From NCBI RefSeq assembly GCF_000485595.1, contig NW_014577249.1, positions 266,328-307,872 of the forward strand: a DNA stretch of 41,545 nt, given 5' to 3'. Position numbers and translations under genes: made by a program. The DNA is from Priapulus caudatus. Its lineage: Eukaryota; Priapulida; Priapulimorpha; Priapulimorphida; Priapulidae. Below the pieces are notes generated by a model. The model was not told the origin of the DNA, did not search any database, and worked only from the letters and a program-made list of their open reading frames with translations. Shown piece after piece: positions 39,646-41,545 of the stretch (within the stretch, counting starts at the first letter, position 1; the number at the start of each line of letters is the position of its first letter).

Positions 39646-39817
39646 CCAGGGGAGGGAAGTGTGATATAACGTAAGAACCATACTTGCGAGGCACGGCGAA
39701 GGGGAGGGGGTTGGGGCCTCCCCAGAAATTTTTTGAAAATTAGATCGCCTCAGATGGCGTTTTCTGCGCGAGAGGGGGAGTCGCGACCCTGGAGCTCCCC
39801 CCCTGGTACACGCCCCT
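39646..39817. mobile_element. hAT-like MITE, copy 3
   Basis: Same family; GGCACGGCGAAGGGGAGGGG, CTCAGATGGCGTTTTCTGC and the end TACACGCCCCTG are present, with more small changes than copy 1. Confidence 0.7.
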
Positions 39818-40767
39818 GACCTGACCTAATCTGATCTAGGTCTCGATCTATTATGGGGCTAGATGTACACGTATATACATGGATATAATGTACCGGCCAG
39901 AAAGACGGGTATTTTTAAATTATTGGAAAGATTTTGGTTACGGAAAATTCTATGGCCTGAAAAAGTGCCGGGCAGGTCGCCGCGGCTCCCGCTGGCAGTT
40001 CGCACGCCCTTGCACGCACAGTGGTACGTGCACACGCACGCACGCACGCACGATTAAGTGTCAGCTACTTCATCGTAGTTGACAATCATACAACGAAAAT
40101 GAGGAACTTACCCCCCCCAAAATTTTTTTTTTTTTTTTTTTCCCCGCCCAGCAATCTTGATAGACCAGCTAGAGCCATATGGTTTTTACATACAGAGAGG
40201 GTCGAGTTTGGTTCTAATGGTATGATGTCGCACAGTGTGATTGGTTTATGCTAGGCACGCCCTCGAACAGACCAGCAGCTTACGATTGGTACGTCGTGAA
40301 TTTTACACTGGAATTCATCAAGCATTTACGGTCACGCAGGTGCTACGCTGGTTTGATGAATCGCACCTACGGCTTGGAGTTTACGTTACTTCGGTAGAAA
40401 CTCTGATGCGTACGCATTTACATATTTTGCGCATGTTGATGAATTCCGGCCCCAAGGGCCAGCCTTAGTGCCCCTGGTGCGGTCCAGGGGCAGAGCCCCC
40501 TCGGCAGGGGAATCCAGGCGGCGGAAGCTTCGAGTTTAGAATATCAAAAGCCTCAAATTTCTCGAACAAAAAAATAATTGATGCAGGACGAAACACACGT
40601 GAAAGCGTACAAGTACTCATTACCAAGGTAGAATAGAGACACCCGGATTTATAGCTTTAGGTATCTTGGTCAATAGCTGACCACTCGACGGACGTTAGCA
40701 AGGACACAATAGACAAAACCGCGGGGAGGAGGAGCTTTACCGGTATAGTGCATCTAGAAGCTGTGAG
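39818..40767. other. unassigned sequence with low-complexity tracts
   Basis: Contains (CACG)n at 40028-40052 and a C8-A-T21 tract near 40112-40143. TTCATCAAGC and GGTTTGATGAA around 40314-40361 form a loose inverted repeat. No gene recognised. Confidence 0.45.
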
Positions 40768-40850
40768 AATACACACACACACACGCCACGCACGCACGCA
40801 CGAACGCACGCAACGGCCACGGCACGCACACACACAAACACACACTACAC
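40768..40850. repeat. (CA)n/(CACG)n microsatellite
   Basis: ACACACAC and GCACGCAC runs. Confidence 0.85.
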
Positions 40851-41329
40851 AGCACGACAGGACGCTAACAACTACGCACCAACGCAATACATCTAATACA
40901 GTTAGACAGAGAGAACACCTCAACGATAAAAGTAAGGTGCAAGGGAAGATTATAATCCGGTCCATGCACGGTCAGAGCATGTATGACTAAGCCATACAGT
41001 ACAAGCACTGGTAGATGCTCACGAAATACAGCGACTGCACCAGGAGTCATGTGCAAGAGGCCCAAGCTGGCAGCCAACCTAATAACACGAACTTTCGAGC
41101 CTGATCGTCGAGGACTCGCTGGTCACCTAGCTCCTCTATCTGCACGCGCGGCATTACGCGTTATCAACTCACAATGGATCCGAGCAGCGACTGGTTAAAA
41201 GGTGCGCCACGGCCAGGGGCTAGGGGCAACATGTCCATCGCAGCACCAAACAAGGGGGGACGGTGGAATGCACCAGGACACCACGTCACCACCACAACGC
41301 AAGCACAGCGCCAGCGCGGCGCCAGCGCA

Positions 41330-41335
41330 CACACA

Positions 41336-41380
<45 letters not shown>

Positions 41381-41508
41381 CTACACACACACACACACCA
41401 CACACCACACACACACGACACCACACACACACAACACAAACACACACACACACAACACACTCACACCACACACACGACACACACACACACACACACACAC
41501 ACGACAGC

Positions 41509-41544
<36 letters not shown>

Positions 41545-41545
41545 C
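41330..41545. repeat. (CA)n microsatellite at window end
   Basis: Interrupted CA dinucleotide run reaching the right edge. The window probably ends because of this repeat. Open frames on the minus strand (Cys-Val) are artefacts. Confidence 0.95.

Noticed and set aside
40983-41198. 71-aa plus frame
   Set aside because: No recognisable family and no splice or promoter context; moderate GC makes an open frame of this size expected by chance.

Overview
This is animal nuclear DNA, almost certainly from a marine invertebrate. The genes are split into many short exons with GT-AG introns. There are long microsatellites, many small inverted-repeat transposons, telomere-type CCCTAA repeats, and a secreted C1q-domain gene of the kind expanded in molluscs, brachiopods, lancelets and similar animals. 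I cannot name the phylum. The window is a scaffold piece with a 10-N gap at 26807-26816.

Three genes can be read. (1) RICTOR, the defining scaffold of mTOR complex 2, lies on the minus strand. Nineteen consecutive exons with matching phases run from the start codon at 18178 down to 6246 (677 codons). Three further exons are recognisable in a damaged zone at 4598-4738, 3552-3736 and 1936-1985. The rest of the gene would lie beyond the left edge. (2) ASF1, the histone H3-H4 chaperone, lies on the plus strand in four exons (18618-22211, 211 aa). It is head-to-head with RICTOR across 439 bp that carry E2F-like, CTCF-like and YY1-like motifs. (3) A secreted coiled-coil/C1q protein lies on the minus strand (31030-27603), with four frame breaks and one in-frame stop. 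A possible fourth gene begins at 32582 (+), with a TATA box and a hydrophobic first exon ending in a splice donor. No later exon could be assigned.

Layout: 1-1130 is GC-rich degenerate repeat. 1131-6245 holds damaged RICTOR exons between noisy satellites. 6246-18178 is intact RICTOR, with introns full of hAT-like MITEs and local duplications that copy splice sites. 18179-18617 is a shared promoter. 18618-24200 is ASF1 and its 3' flank, with a large foldback in intron 3. 24200-27500 has a telomere-repeat transposon, two near-perfect palindromes and a 10-bp minisatellite next to the gap. 27600-31030 is the C1q gene. 31030-41545 is mostly transposon debris, a LINE-like reverse transcriptase remnant and (GT)n/(CA)n tracts.

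The most notable points are a tandem array of CTCF-consensus-like sites made by duplicating a RICTOR exon end with its splice donor, a short TIR element whose core is telomeric repeat (two copies, each with a 9-bp duplication-like flank), and patchy, mostly single-base-insertion damage that looks more like uncorrected long-read sequence than biological pseudogenisation.
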